Assembly (NCBI RefSeq): GCF_034676545.1
Contig: NZ_JAUCBZ010000015.1
Location: 1,457,001 to 1,521,000 of the forward strand
Length of the DNA: 64,000 bases
From: Pararhodobacter sp.
Lineage (GTDB): Bacteria; Pseudomonadota; Alphaproteobacteria; Rhodobacterales; Rhodobacteraceae
Direction of reading: 5' to 3'
The translations under genes and the position numbers were made by a program. Shown piece by piece: positions 16,445-23,745 of the stretch. The notes beneath the pieces were generated by a model. The model saw only the letters and a list, made by a program, of their open reading frames with translations, had not been told where the DNA came from and did not search any database. Positions within the stretch are counted from its first letter, which is position 1, and each line of letters begins with the position of its first letter.

Positions 16445-17875
16445 TTACACGATCTTCGCGGAATGCCACACATGTTTGATGGTCATGTAATTGTCCAAAC
16501 CCTCGGAGCCACCTTCACGACCATAGCCGCTGGACTTGACGCCGCCAAACGGTGTTTCGGGCATCGAGGCCTCCAGCGTGTTGATCGACAGGTTGCCGAC
16601 CTCGACCTCGTCAATCATGCGGTCGATATAGTCGGCGCGATTGGTAAAGGCATAACCCGCAAGACCGTAGGGCACGGAATTTGCCGCGGCGATGGCGTCG
16701 TCAAGCGTGGCCACGCGGTTGATGACCGCAATCGGGCCAAAGGGCTCTTCTTGCATGATGCGGGCGTCGTCGGGGACGTTCACCAGCACGGTTGGCTGAA
16801 AGAAATAACCCTTGTTCCCATGCCGAGCGCCGCCCGTCGCAAGCGTCGCCCCTTTGGCGACTGCGTCCTCGACCAGCGCGGTCAGGGCAGGCACGCGGCG
16901 ATCATTGGCCAGCGGCCCCATCTCGACACCGGCATCCATGCCATTGCCAACCACGGTTTTCGCCGCCTTCGCGACGAAGGTTTCGGTGAATTCGTCAAAG
17001 ATCGCGTCATGCACGAAGAACCGCGTCGGCGAGGTGCAAACCTGACCGGCATTGCGCATTTTGCGAATGGCGCCCGAGGTTGCCGCTGCCTGCACGTCGG
17101 TATCTTCGCACACGATGACCGGCGCATGGCCGCCCAACTCCATCAGAACCGACGTCATGTTCTCGGAGGCCAGCGTTGTCAGGTGGCGGCCAACAGGCGT
17201 CGAGCCGGTAAAGGCCACCAGCCGCACGGCCGGGTGCGGGATCAGGTGAGACGAGATTTCGGCAGGATTGCCAAACACGAGGTTCAGCACACCGGCGGGC
17301 AGCCCTGCATCGACAAAGGCGCGCGCGATATGGACGGCCCCGGCAGGCGTTTCTTCGGCAGCCTTCAGGATGATCGAACAACCCGAGGCCAACGCCCCAC
17401 CGATTTTGCGCGCGGGTTGGCTGACCGGGAAATTCCACGGCGAAAAGGCCGCGACGACGCCGATGGGCAGATGATGGACGGAAAACTTTTGCCCACGCGC
17501 GGCAGGAATGACCCGGCCATAGGTGCGCATCGCCTCGCCCGCGTCCCATTCAAAGAACTCGGCACCGCGAATGACCTCCAGACGGGCTTGCTCAAGCGGC
17601 TTTCCGTGCTCCAGCGTGATGGATTGGGCGATCTCTTCCTGACGCTCGCGCAACAGGGCCGCAGCCCTCAGGATCGTATCACAGCGCTCTCGCGGCGAGG
17701 TCGCACTCCAGACGCGCAGCCCCTGTTCGGCAGCCGCCAACGCATCATCAAGATCGCTGATATCGGCGCATGGCAAGCGGCCAAGTTCTTGTTCTGTCGC
17801 TGGGTTGATGACGGCCATGTCACGGCGTGTCGTGCGCCATTCGCCTGCAATAAACAGCTTTAGCTCAGGATACAT
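16445..17875 (-). CDS. NAD(P)-dependent aldehyde dehydrogenase, succinate-semialdehyde dehydrogenase-like
   Basis: 476 residues. It has the ALDH motifs AFSPWNFPVSQPARKIGGAL (oxyanion Asn), GSIILK-type cofactor Lys, FTGSTPVGR, the general base Glu in MELGGHAPVI, and the catalytic Cys in NAGQVCTSPTRFF. The overall pattern is closest to GabD/alpha-ketoglutaric semialdehyde dehydrogenases. Given kynU and 3-hydroxyanthranilate dioxygenase nearby, oxidation of 2-aminomuconate semialdehyde or a later semialdehyde is possible but not shown. It is the first gene of the minus-strand unit with kynU; a T-N11-A dyad lies 78 bp upstream. Confidence 0.88.
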   Translation of the reverse strand: MYPELKLFIAGEWRTTRRDMAVINPATEQELGRLPCADISDLDDALAAAEQGLRVWSATSPRERCDTILRAAALLRERQEEIAQSITLEHGKPLEQARLEVIRGAEFFEWDAGEAMRTYGRVIPAARGQKFSVHHLPIGVVAAFSPWNFPVSQPARKIGGALASGCSIILKAAEETPAGAVHIARAFVDAGLPAGVLNLVFGNPAEISSHLIPHPAVRLVAFTGSTPVGRHLTTLASENMTSVLMELGGHAPVIVCEDTDVQAAATSGAIRKMRNAGQVCTSPTRFFVHDAIFDEFTETFVAKAAKTVVGNGMDAGVEMGPLANDRRVPALTALVEDAVAKGATLATGGARHGNKGYFFQPTVLVNVPDDARIMQEEPFGPIAVINRVATLDDAIAAANSVPYGLAGYAFTNRADYIDRMIDEVEVGNLSINTLEASMPETPFGGVKSSGYGREGGSEGLDNYMTIKHVWHSAKIV

Positions 17876-17952
17876 TGATCTTGCACTCCATAGTTTGTCC
17901 GGTCCAGATCATGCAATCTTGGACGTCACTTCAAGTGAATTGAGCGGATACA

Positions 17953-17973
17953 GATATCATTTTCAAGAATACC
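17953..17973 (-). promoter_or_regulatory. Putative LysR-type site (GGTAT-N11-ATATC on the minus strand)
   Basis: On the minus strand this reads GGTAT, 11 bases, ATATC, with the T-N11-A core. It lies between the aldehyde dehydrogenase start and the 3' end of lysR, in the position expected for an activator site of the ALDH-kynU unit. It matches the dyad at 19025-19045 in 9 of 10 arm bases. Confidence 0.5.
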
Positions 17974-17978
17974 AACTG

Positions 17979-18926
17979 TCAGCGGTCTAGGGCGGCACGG
18001 TGCAGCGCGTCCTTGAACGCTTGTCCCGCCGGAGAGAGCGAGTTGTCGCGGCGATACGTCAGGCCAATCGGGCTTTGGCCCAGCGGAACCTCCCAATCCA
18101 GCGCCGTGAGATAGCCGTTCTCGACATCTTGCTGCACCACTTCGGCCGGCATCAACCCGATCCAGTCGCTGGTTTGCAACATCGCCCGGTTGGCCAGATA
18201 CGAGACGGACTCGATCGCGAAAGGGGGCGAATATTGGTCCTGGCTGATAAAGAACTGGTCGATCTGGCGGCGCATGGTGGTTTCAGGCGGCGGCAAGATC
18301 CAGCCAAACGGCTTGATCTGATCGAACGGAACCGCCTTGTGTTGTGCCAGGGGGTGTTTGTTGCCAACCACCGCCGTCACGCAGTCGTCAAACAGCTTTT
18401 CCTGTTTCAGCTTGTCGCGATGGCGATGTGATGGAAGTCGCCCGACAACCAGGTCGATTTCCCCGGACAGCAGCGCCGGCATCAGGATTTCATTGGTCCC
18501 TTCGACGATCTTGATGGCCAGCTTGGGACGCTCGCGCAGCACCATCGCGATTGCCGCGGGCAGGAGTTTTGTCGACGCCGCAAGCAAGGTGCCAACAACC
18601 ACCCGGCCGCTGTTGCCGTCGTTCAGATCATCCAGCTCTTGCGCGGCGTTCGAGACCTGCGCAAAGATCAATTTGCCATGCCGGATCAGCGTGTCGCCAA
18701 AGACCGTGGGAATAACGCCGCGATTGGTGCGGGTGAACAAGGTCACCTCGAAATCAATTTCGAGGTCCTGGATCATCTTGGTCGCGGCGGGTTGCGATAT
18801 GCCCAATTCACGCGCGGCATTCTGGATGCTGCCATGATTGCCGACCGCAACCAGCAATCGCAGTTGACGCAGTTTCAGCCGCGTCAAGGCACGGTCCACA
18901 ATCCGTGAGTGTTTGGCGATGATCAT
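17979..18926 (-). CDS. LysR-family transcriptional regulator (GbpR-like)
   Basis: 315 residues. The N-terminal winged helix reads LKLRQLRLLVAVGNHGSIQN and AARELGISQPAATKMIQDLE, the latter being the recognition helix. The effector domain (residues ~95-300) has the usual GRVVVGTL start and IDLVVGRLP signature; ATKMIQDLE and LFTRTNRGV resemble the GbpR group. It lies between the ALDH-kynU unit and the divergent DHDPS-like/dioxygenase unit, and T-N11-A dyads occur on both sides, so it is the likely local activator. The co-inducer is unknown. Confidence 0.88.
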   Translation of the reverse strand: MIIAKHSRIVDRALTRLKLRQLRLLVAVGNHGSIQNAARELGISQPAATKMIQDLEIDFEVTLFTRTNRGVIPTVFGDTLIRHGKLIFAQVSNAAQELDDLNDGNSGRVVVGTLLAASTKLLPAAIAMVLRERPKLAIKIVEGTNEILMPALLSGEIDLVVGRLPSHRHRDKLKQEKLFDDCVTAVVGNKHPLAQHKAVPFDQIKPFGWILPPPETTMRRQIDQFFISQDQYSPPFAIESVSYLANRAMLQTSDWIGLMPAEVVQQDVENGYLTALDWEVPLGQSPIGLTYRRDNSLSPAGQAFKDALHRAALDR

Positions 18927-19024
18927 GTTTCCCCCTGCTCAGAGCGCACGGCCCCTCGGTTTTTCCCGTTTTCAGGTCTCTATCTTTGGCATGATTCCGA
19001 TGATACTGAAATTGATAACTTGTT

Positions 19025-19045
19025 GGTATAAATATTATTGATACC
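19025..19045 (+). promoter_or_regulatory. Putative LysR-type site (GGTAT-N11-ATACC)
   Basis: A perfect 5-bp inverted repeat with an 11-base AT-rich centre, located in the divergent promoter between lysR (start 18926) and the DHDPS-like gene (start 19133). This is the classic position for LysR autoregulation and target activation. Confidence 0.6.
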
Positions 19046-19132
19046 CATTTTGCCCGTTTCAAGTTGGCAAGATCGCCCGAATACGGCCTTCTGAACCGTG
19101 AACACACAGGTTTGCCAACACAGGTCCGACCC

Positions 19133-20086
19133 ATGAAATATACCAAACATGACGCCAAAGCCTATGCTCGTGAGAAGTTGACCGGTATTTGGGCTGCGGC
19201 CTTGAACCCGTTCAATGATGACTTCTCGCTGAATGAAGCCGGATTGCGGTCGAATATCCGCCACTGGATTGATGATCTGAAGATCAAGGGTCTGTTTGTA
19301 GCGGGCAAGCAGGGCGAGTTTTTCTCGATGAGCGTCGAGGAGCGCAAGCGCAGCATTGAAATCTCGGTGGACGAATGCGCGGGCAAGGCGGGGGTCATCG
19401 TTTCGGTGTCCGATCAGAACATGGACACGGCGCTGGAGCTGGCCCATTTTGCGCAAGAGGCGGGCGCGGATTTCATCGTGCTTCATGCGCCGGTGTTGAG
19501 CTTCGTCCAGAACCGCGGCGAGGTCTTGTATCAATATTACAAGACCTTCTGCGACCAGTTGGATATAGGCATCGCGATGTGGAGCCACCCTGACAGCGGC
19601 TATCTGATGGAGCCCGAGGAATGCGCCCGGATCGCCGAATTGCCCAACATCGTCGCGATCAAATACTCGGTCCCGCGTGAGATGTATGTGCGGTTGCACC
19701 ACATGGTGGGCGACACCATTCAGGTCTCGACCTCCAGCGAAGATGAGTGGCTCGACAACATCGAGGAGCTTGGCTGGCGGCTGTATCTGTGCTCGTCGCC
19801 GCCCTACCATCTGCAAACCGCCAAGGATTTGCGGATGCACGAATACACCGAGCTTGCCTTTGCCGGAAAGTTCAAAGAGGCCCGCGAGGTGCGCGATAGC
19901 CTCAACCCCGTGCGTGAGGCGATGCGCCTGTCGAAACCGGCTGACAAGCCGACCGCCTTCGGGAAATACTGGCAAGAATTGCTGGGCCAGACGGGGGGGC
20001 GCGTGCGCCGTCCGATGCTGGAACTCAGTGACGCGGAAAAAGCGACCATCCGCCACGCGTTCGAAGGATGCGGACTGAAGCTCTGA
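19133..20086 (+). CDS. Dihydrodipicolinate synthase / N-acetylneuraminate lyase family aldolase
   Basis: 317 residues from the ATG at 19133. The frame extends upstream to 19064, but homologous starts of this type begin MKYT-HDAKAYAR. TIM-barrel class I aldolase with the Schiff-base Lys in NIVAIKYSVPREM. The usual GTTGE loop reads AGKQGEFFSM, and the usual catalytic YNxP reads WSHP, so the Tyr of classical DapA is replaced. True lysine biosynthesis is therefore unlikely; a retro-aldol or hydratase-aldolase step on a keto acid is more plausible. It is the first gene of the plus-strand unit with 3-hydroxyanthranilate dioxygenase. Confidence 0.82.
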   Translation: MKYTKHDAKAYAREKLTGIWAAALNPFNDDFSLNEAGLRSNIRHWIDDLKIKGLFVAGKQGEFFSMSVEERKRSIEISVDECAGKAGVIVSVSDQNMDTALELAHFAQEAGADFIVLHAPVLSFVQNRGEVLYQYYKTFCDQLDIGIAMWSHPDSGYLMEPEECARIAELPNIVAIKYSVPREMYVRLHHMVGDTIQVSTSSEDEWLDNIEELGWRLYLCSSPPYHLQTAKDLRMHEYTELAFAGKFKEAREVRDSLNPVREAMRLSKPADKPTAFGKYWQELLGQTGGRVRRPMLELSDAEKATIRHAFEGCGLKL

Positions 20087-20114
20087 GCGACAGTGTACGG
20101 AATAGCGAAATCGG

Positions 20115-20163
20115 CTCTGTGATGCCCCGTTTGGTTTTTGCGATGGTGGGTGATGTCACAGAG
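20115..20163 (+). promoter_or_regulatory. Inverted repeat ahead of the dioxygenase gene
   Basis: CTCTGTGA and TCACAGAG are perfect 8-bp inverted arms with a 33-nt interior, ending 24 bp before the ATG. As RNA this would fold next to the AACAGGAGAG ribosome site and could affect translation. Alternatively it is an operator. Confidence 0.4.
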
Positions 20164-20186
20164 GGTATCCAAAACAGGAGAGACCC

Positions 20187-20729
20187 ATGTCCAAACTGAA
20201 AGCGTTTAACTTCAAAGCCTGGATTGATGAGCATCGTCACCTCTTGAAGCCACCGGTTGGAAACCAGCAGATCTGGGAAGACGCGGATCTGATGGTGACG
20301 GTCGTTGGCGGCCCCAACAAGCGTACCGATTACCATGACGATCCGGTCGAGGAATTTTTCTATCAGTTCGAAGGGAACATGGTTCTCAAGATCTACGATG
20401 GCGAAGAATTCTACGATGTGCCGATCCGCGAAGGCGAGATTTTCCTGCTGCCGGCCCATGTGCGCCACTCACCGCAGCGCCCCGAAGTGGGGTCGATTGG
20501 TCTGGTTGTCGAACCCAAACGCCAAACCGGGGAACTGGACGCAATCGAGTGGTACTGCTTTGAATGCGGGACACGGGTTCACCGCGCCGAAATGCAGCTG
20601 ACTTCAATCGTGGATGATTTGCCGCCGGTCTATGAGAGGTTCTATAACTCGATTGAGGATAGAACCTGCCCGAACTGCAAGGCGGTTCATCCGGGCAAAG
20701 AGCCTCCCGCAGGTTGGGTGAAGATCTAA
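20187..20729 (+). CDS. nbaC: 3-hydroxyanthranilate 3,4-dioxygenase
   Basis: 180 residues, cupin-fold ring-opening dioxygenase converting 3-hydroxyanthranilate to 2-amino-3-carboxymuconate semialdehyde. The conserved core GNQQIWEDADLMVTVVGGPN followed by RTDYHDDPVEEFFYQ supplies Fe ligands H50 and E56, with H94 in LPAHVRHSPQRP by alignment. The C terminus keeps the second, rubredoxin-like metal site (YCFECG and CPNCK) typical of bacterial enzymes. The ribosome site is AACAGGAGAG. It pairs with kynureninase. The ring-opened product cyclises spontaneously to quinolinate (NAD precursor) or is degraded; no ACMS decarboxylase is seen in this window. Confidence 0.95.
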   Translation: MSKLKAFNFKAWIDEHRHLLKPPVGNQQIWEDADLMVTVVGGPNKRTDYHDDPVEEFFYQFEGNMVLKIYDGEEFYDVPIREGEIFLLPAHVRHSPQRPEVGSIGLVVEPKRQTGELDAIEWYCFECGTRVHRAEMQLTSIVDDLPPVYERFYNSIEDRTCPNCKAVHPGKEPPAGWVKI

Positions 20730-20750
20730 GACACGCGCGCATGTGATATA

Positions 20751-20780
20751 AGCCCCAGGTGCCCCGCGCGCCTTGGGGCT
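20751..20780 (+). terminator. GC-rich hairpin after the dioxygenase gene
   Basis: AGCCCCA-GG pairs with CC-T-TGGGGCT (nine pairs, one bulge), followed by GTTCGCC. It starts 21 nt after the stop. The T-run is weak, but the stem strength and position suit a transcript end. Confidence 0.5.
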
Positions 20781-20906
20781 GTTCGCCACAGTGGCAGACA
20801 CGTTCGTGAGGCGGATCACGAGGGCACGCCGGTGGACCAATCGCGCGAGGGCTGAGAGAGCCGACCGGCGGCATTCCTGCGGCGCGGCGATATTTCAGGT
20901 GGCGAT

Positions 20907-20936
20907 GCGGGTCGGGGCGGTGCGGGTCGGGGCGGT
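20907..20936 (+). repeat. Tandem duplication of a 15-bp GC-rich unit
   Basis: GCGGGTCGGGGCGGT occurs twice head to tail, followed by a partial third copy GCCGGTGG. It is non-coding and G-rich on the plus strand. Confidence 0.75.
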
Positions 20937-21149
20937 GCCGGTGGCCCGGCCCCATGCTGTTGAGCGGAGGCGTGGCAAGGGGCTGCCACTTGCGAAAATC
21001 GCCGATATCCATCCAAACAACCCCATCCGGCGCGGGTGCGGTTGCGAGAAATGGCAAAATCGACAAGCTGCGGGCTGGCCAGCTTGCGGAGCTACAGGGG
21101 ATATCTGCGACAGATCTGGCCCAACTTCCGTGCTCTCATTCGGCAAACT

Positions 21150-21183
21150 GGAGAAGGCCACGTCATGCGACGGGGCCTTCTCC
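21150..21183. terminator. Long hairpin, possible terminator for convergent units
   Basis: GGAGAAGGCC and GGCCTTCTCC form a perfect 10-bp stem; inside it CGTC/GACG can add four pairs around ATGC. It lies 64 bp beyond the stop of the minus-strand FAD oxidoreductase gene. No strong T-run is present on either side. Confidence 0.5.
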
Positions 21184-21247
21184 CTCTGCTGTCACGGGAG
21201 AGCGTCTTCGCCCCCCCCCTTTTTGCGGTTTCCCAACCCGGCAAAAC

Positions 21248-22579
21248 TTAGAAGCCGATCGGCCAATGGACGATTTCTGACCCGTCGATGAACCGGCTGT
21301 GGCGGAACGGTGTGGGGTCGACATGCGGCGTCTCGCCGGTGATCAATTCGGCCATCAACTGCCCCGCCGAGGGCGCGATCCCGAAACCATGCCCCGAAAA
21401 GCCCGTGGAGATATAAAAGCCGGGCGTGGCCTCGATCGGCGAGATCGCCGGTATCGCATCGGGGGTGACGTCGATCCACGCGCTCATGCGTTCATTGACC
21501 ACCATGTCGCGGAACTGCGGAAACAGTTTCTTGATGTTGATCGTCGCCTGATCGAGGATCTTGTGACCCGGCACCGGCCGCATGATGCGATAGGTCTCGA
21601 ACGGGGTGCGCTGGTCCAGTTTCCAGCCGCCCAGCATCGACGTCTCTTGCCATGTCCGCTTGCCAACCCGGAATTTCATCGCCCGCCATTCGTTTTTCAT
21701 CGCCGGAAGGTAGTCGCGGAAATAGCGGAAGCTGTCGGGCACGATATCGACCGCGTGCGCCGAGCGCATACCGACGTTATACCCGCCGTCATTGCGCTTG
21801 CGATAGCCGAACCCTGCGCCCGAACCACAGCCCTCGGGGCCACCCACGATCGGGCGGGTGCGCATGGTCTGGCTGAGCATTTTCAACTGCGGGATCCTGG
21901 CATTCTGGTTGCGTGCAAACAGGCTGGACCAGATGCCGCCCGCCAAAACCACCGACTTGCACTTGATGCGGCCCTTTTCGGTGACCGCCTCGCTGACCCG
22001 CCCGCCCTCGGTTTCAAAGCCACGCACGGCGCAGCCCTCGACGATGATCGCGCCCAGTTTGCGCGCGCCTTCGGCGATCTGGCGGGTGGCGAGATGGGGC
22101 TCTGCATAGCCGTCTGACGGCGTGTGCAAACCGCCCGCGAAATTGCGCGTATTGCCGGGTGCCAGTTCATTGGCCCGCTGGCGTCCGACAAAATGCGTAT
22201 CCAGACCAAAGGGTTCCATCGCTTTCAGCCAGGCCTCATACTTGGCCATATCCTGCTCTTTGTCGCAGTAATAGGTGATGCCCCGACGCCGGAAACCCGG
22301 ATCGGCGCCGATCACGCCCGGCAAGTCATCCCACAATTTCATCGCATGGATCATCATCGGCATTTCGCGCACGTCTCGACCCATCTTGCGCACCCAGCCC
22401 CAGTTGCGGCTTGATTGCTCCTCGCCGAGCGAGCCCTTTTCGAACAGGACCACCGGGATGCCGCGCTTGGCCAATTCCAGCGCGGTGCACGCGCCGATGA
22501 TCCCGCCGCCGACGATGACGACCTCGGTTTCGGTGGGGATGACGTCGAAAAGGGATGCAGTCTGACGGGGGCTGTTCAT
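21248..22579 (-). CDS. FAD-dependent oxidoreductase, DadA/SoxB (glycine oxidase) type
   Basis: 443 residues. The FAD-binding motif VVIVGGGIIGACTALELAKR is at residues 20-39 with acidic E47 in VVLFEKG. A second flavin contact near the C terminus is FYISTGFSGHGFGIAPSAGQ. This DAO-fold family oxidises amines or amino acids (D-amino acids, sarcosine, N-methyl compounds) to imines with release of peroxide or transfer to a quinone. It follows lysR by 17 bp on the minus strand and diverges from the molybdoenzyme operon, so it is probably part of the same pathway. Confidence 0.88.
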   Translation of the reverse strand: MNSPRQTASLFDVIPTETEVVIVGGGIIGACTALELAKRGIPVVLFEKGSLGEEQSSRNWGWVRKMGRDVREMPMMIHAMKLWDDLPGVIGADPGFRRRGITYYCDKEQDMAKYEAWLKAMEPFGLDTHFVGRQRANELAPGNTRNFAGGLHTPSDGYAEPHLATRQIAEGARKLGAIIVEGCAVRGFETEGGRVSEAVTEKGRIKCKSVVLAGGIWSSLFARNQNARIPQLKMLSQTMRTRPIVGGPEGCGSGAGFGYRKRNDGGYNVGMRSAHAVDIVPDSFRYFRDYLPAMKNEWRAMKFRVGKRTWQETSMLGGWKLDQRTPFETYRIMRPVPGHKILDQATINIKKLFPQFRDMVVNERMSAWIDVTPDAIPAISPIEATPGFYISTGFSGHGFGIAPSAGQLMAELITGETPHVDPTPFRHSRFIDGSEIVHWPIGF

Positions 22580-22596
22580 GGTCTATCCTGATGTTG

Positions 22597-23544
22597 TCAT
22601 AGGGGGACGGTCTTGCCGTCGTGTTTGGCGGTGTGACCCTTGGGTCGCGCGTCGAGGCGTTCGACCTCATCAAGGACGAACTGATGAAAAGCGCGGGCAG
22701 CGACCGACAGGCAGGCTTCGTCGGCAATCATGCCGATGGTGATCGGGATCGCCGGAAGGAAGGGCCGAAACACCAAGGCCGGATCGCGGCGCAGATGCGG
22801 GGAAAACGCGCTGACGATGGACACGCCCAACCCTGCGGCCACCAGATTGCACACCGCTTCGTGTGTCGTGGCCTCGGTCAGTAACTGGCGCTCGATGCCG
22901 GCCCGGTCAAACAGTGAGTCGATCTCGAAGCGGAACGGCGTGCCGCGTGGAAAGCTGACAAACGGCTGATCCGCCAGATCCGCCGCCTTGATCAACTCGC
23001 GCCCGGCAAACGGATGATCCACCGGGAAAACACAAAGGGCGGGGCGGGTGATCAACGGGCGCACATCGACCGACGCCAGCGCAATCGGCAGGGTCACGAC
23101 GCCGATATCTGCCCGGCCAGACCCCACCCATTCGGCGATGCGGTCTTGCGAGCGGCCATCAAGGCTGATCGCGATATCCGGATACCGTTGACGAAAGCGC
23201 GCGATGACATCGGGCAGCATGCCATTCGCATAGAGGCCCATTGCGGCGATCGAGATCGAACCGCTGGTAACACTGCGAATTGCCTGAACTTCCTGGTTCA
23301 GTTCCTCAAGCCCCGTGAACAGTTTTTCGACCTGCTGAAACAGGCGGCGCGCGTCCTCGGTCGGTTCCGCGCCGCCCCGTTGACGGCGAAACAGCTTGAA
23401 TCCGACGGCATCCTGGAAATCGGCCATGAGTCGGCTGACGGCGGGTTGCGAAACGCCCAGAAGCTCGGCGGCCTTGGTCATGCTGCCCAGCGTGATGACC
23501 GCCCGAAATGCCTCTATCTGTCTGATATTAAAGCGTTTCATCAC
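22597..23544 (-). CDS. LysR-family transcriptional regulator
   Basis: 315 residues. The winged helix reads IRQIEAFRAVITLGSMTKAA and ELLGVSQPAVSRLMADFQ, followed by the standard GFKLFRRQRGGAEPT. The effector domain includes GSISIAAMGLYANGMLPDVI. It is transcribed divergently from the molybdoenzyme operon and ahead of the FAD oxidoreductase. A 50-bp concentric dyad lies in the promoter gap, so it is the likely local regulator of both arms. Confidence 0.9.
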   Translation of the reverse strand: MMKRFNIRQIEAFRAVITLGSMTKAAELLGVSQPAVSRLMADFQDAVGFKLFRRQRGGAEPTEDARRLFQQVEKLFTGLEELNQEVQAIRSVTSGSISIAAMGLYANGMLPDVIARFRQRYPDIAISLDGRSQDRIAEWVGSGRADIGVVTLPIALASVDVRPLITRPALCVFPVDHPFAGRELIKAADLADQPFVSFPRGTPFRFEIDSLFDRAGIERQLLTEATTHEAVCNLVAAGLGVSIVSAFSPHLRRDPALVFRPFLPAIPITIGMIADEACLSVAARAFHQFVLDEVERLDARPKGHTAKHDGKTVPL

Positions 23545-23650
23545 TGTTTTCCTTTGCCGGAATACACTTGGCAGCCTCGATACAGCAAAGCCTGTGTCCC
23601 GTCATGAATCGATCTTGATGGGTCAAACCGGTTTGCTCTCATAACTTCAG

Positions 23651-23700
23651 ACATAATATTGGGCGCGTCAATAACTATCTTGACGCGTTAAATGTTATGT
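23651..23700. promoter_or_regulatory. 50-bp concentric dyad between divergent lysR and molybdoenzyme genes
   Basis: The inner arms CGCGTCAA (23664-23671) and TTGACGCG (23680-23687) are perfect with an 8-bp spacer. The outer arms ACATAATATT and AATGTTATGT (9 or so of 11 matching) share exactly the same centre (23675.5). This looks like an extended operator for a dimer-of-dimers regulator such as the divergent LysR. Confidence 0.6.
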
Positions 23701-23745
23701 TTTAGCGTTCCTGCTATTCGGGTCCAGCAGGTGGGATGATTTCAG

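Larger units (their letters stand above)
20781..21247. other. 467-bp intergenic region between convergent genes, repeat-containing
   Basis: No frame here resembles a protein. The region contains a 15-bp tandem duplication (20907-20936) and a strong hairpin (21150-21183), and ends with a C-run (21211-21219). It separates the kynurenine-type block from the next catabolic block. Confidence 0.55.

Noticed and set aside
15434..17863. 809-residue plus-strand open frame
   Set aside because: It lies antisense to kynU and the aldehyde dehydrogenase, which show complete catalytic motifs; the translation is His/Gln/Arg-rich nonsense.
20881..20940. Possible CRISPR-like repeat array
   Set aside because: Only a two-unit tandem duplication without spacers; no cas genes in the window.
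20773..21291. 172-residue plus-strand frame between the dioxygenase and FAD oxidoreductase
   Set aside because: Arg-rich, no start signals, and it runs over the tandem repeat and hairpin.
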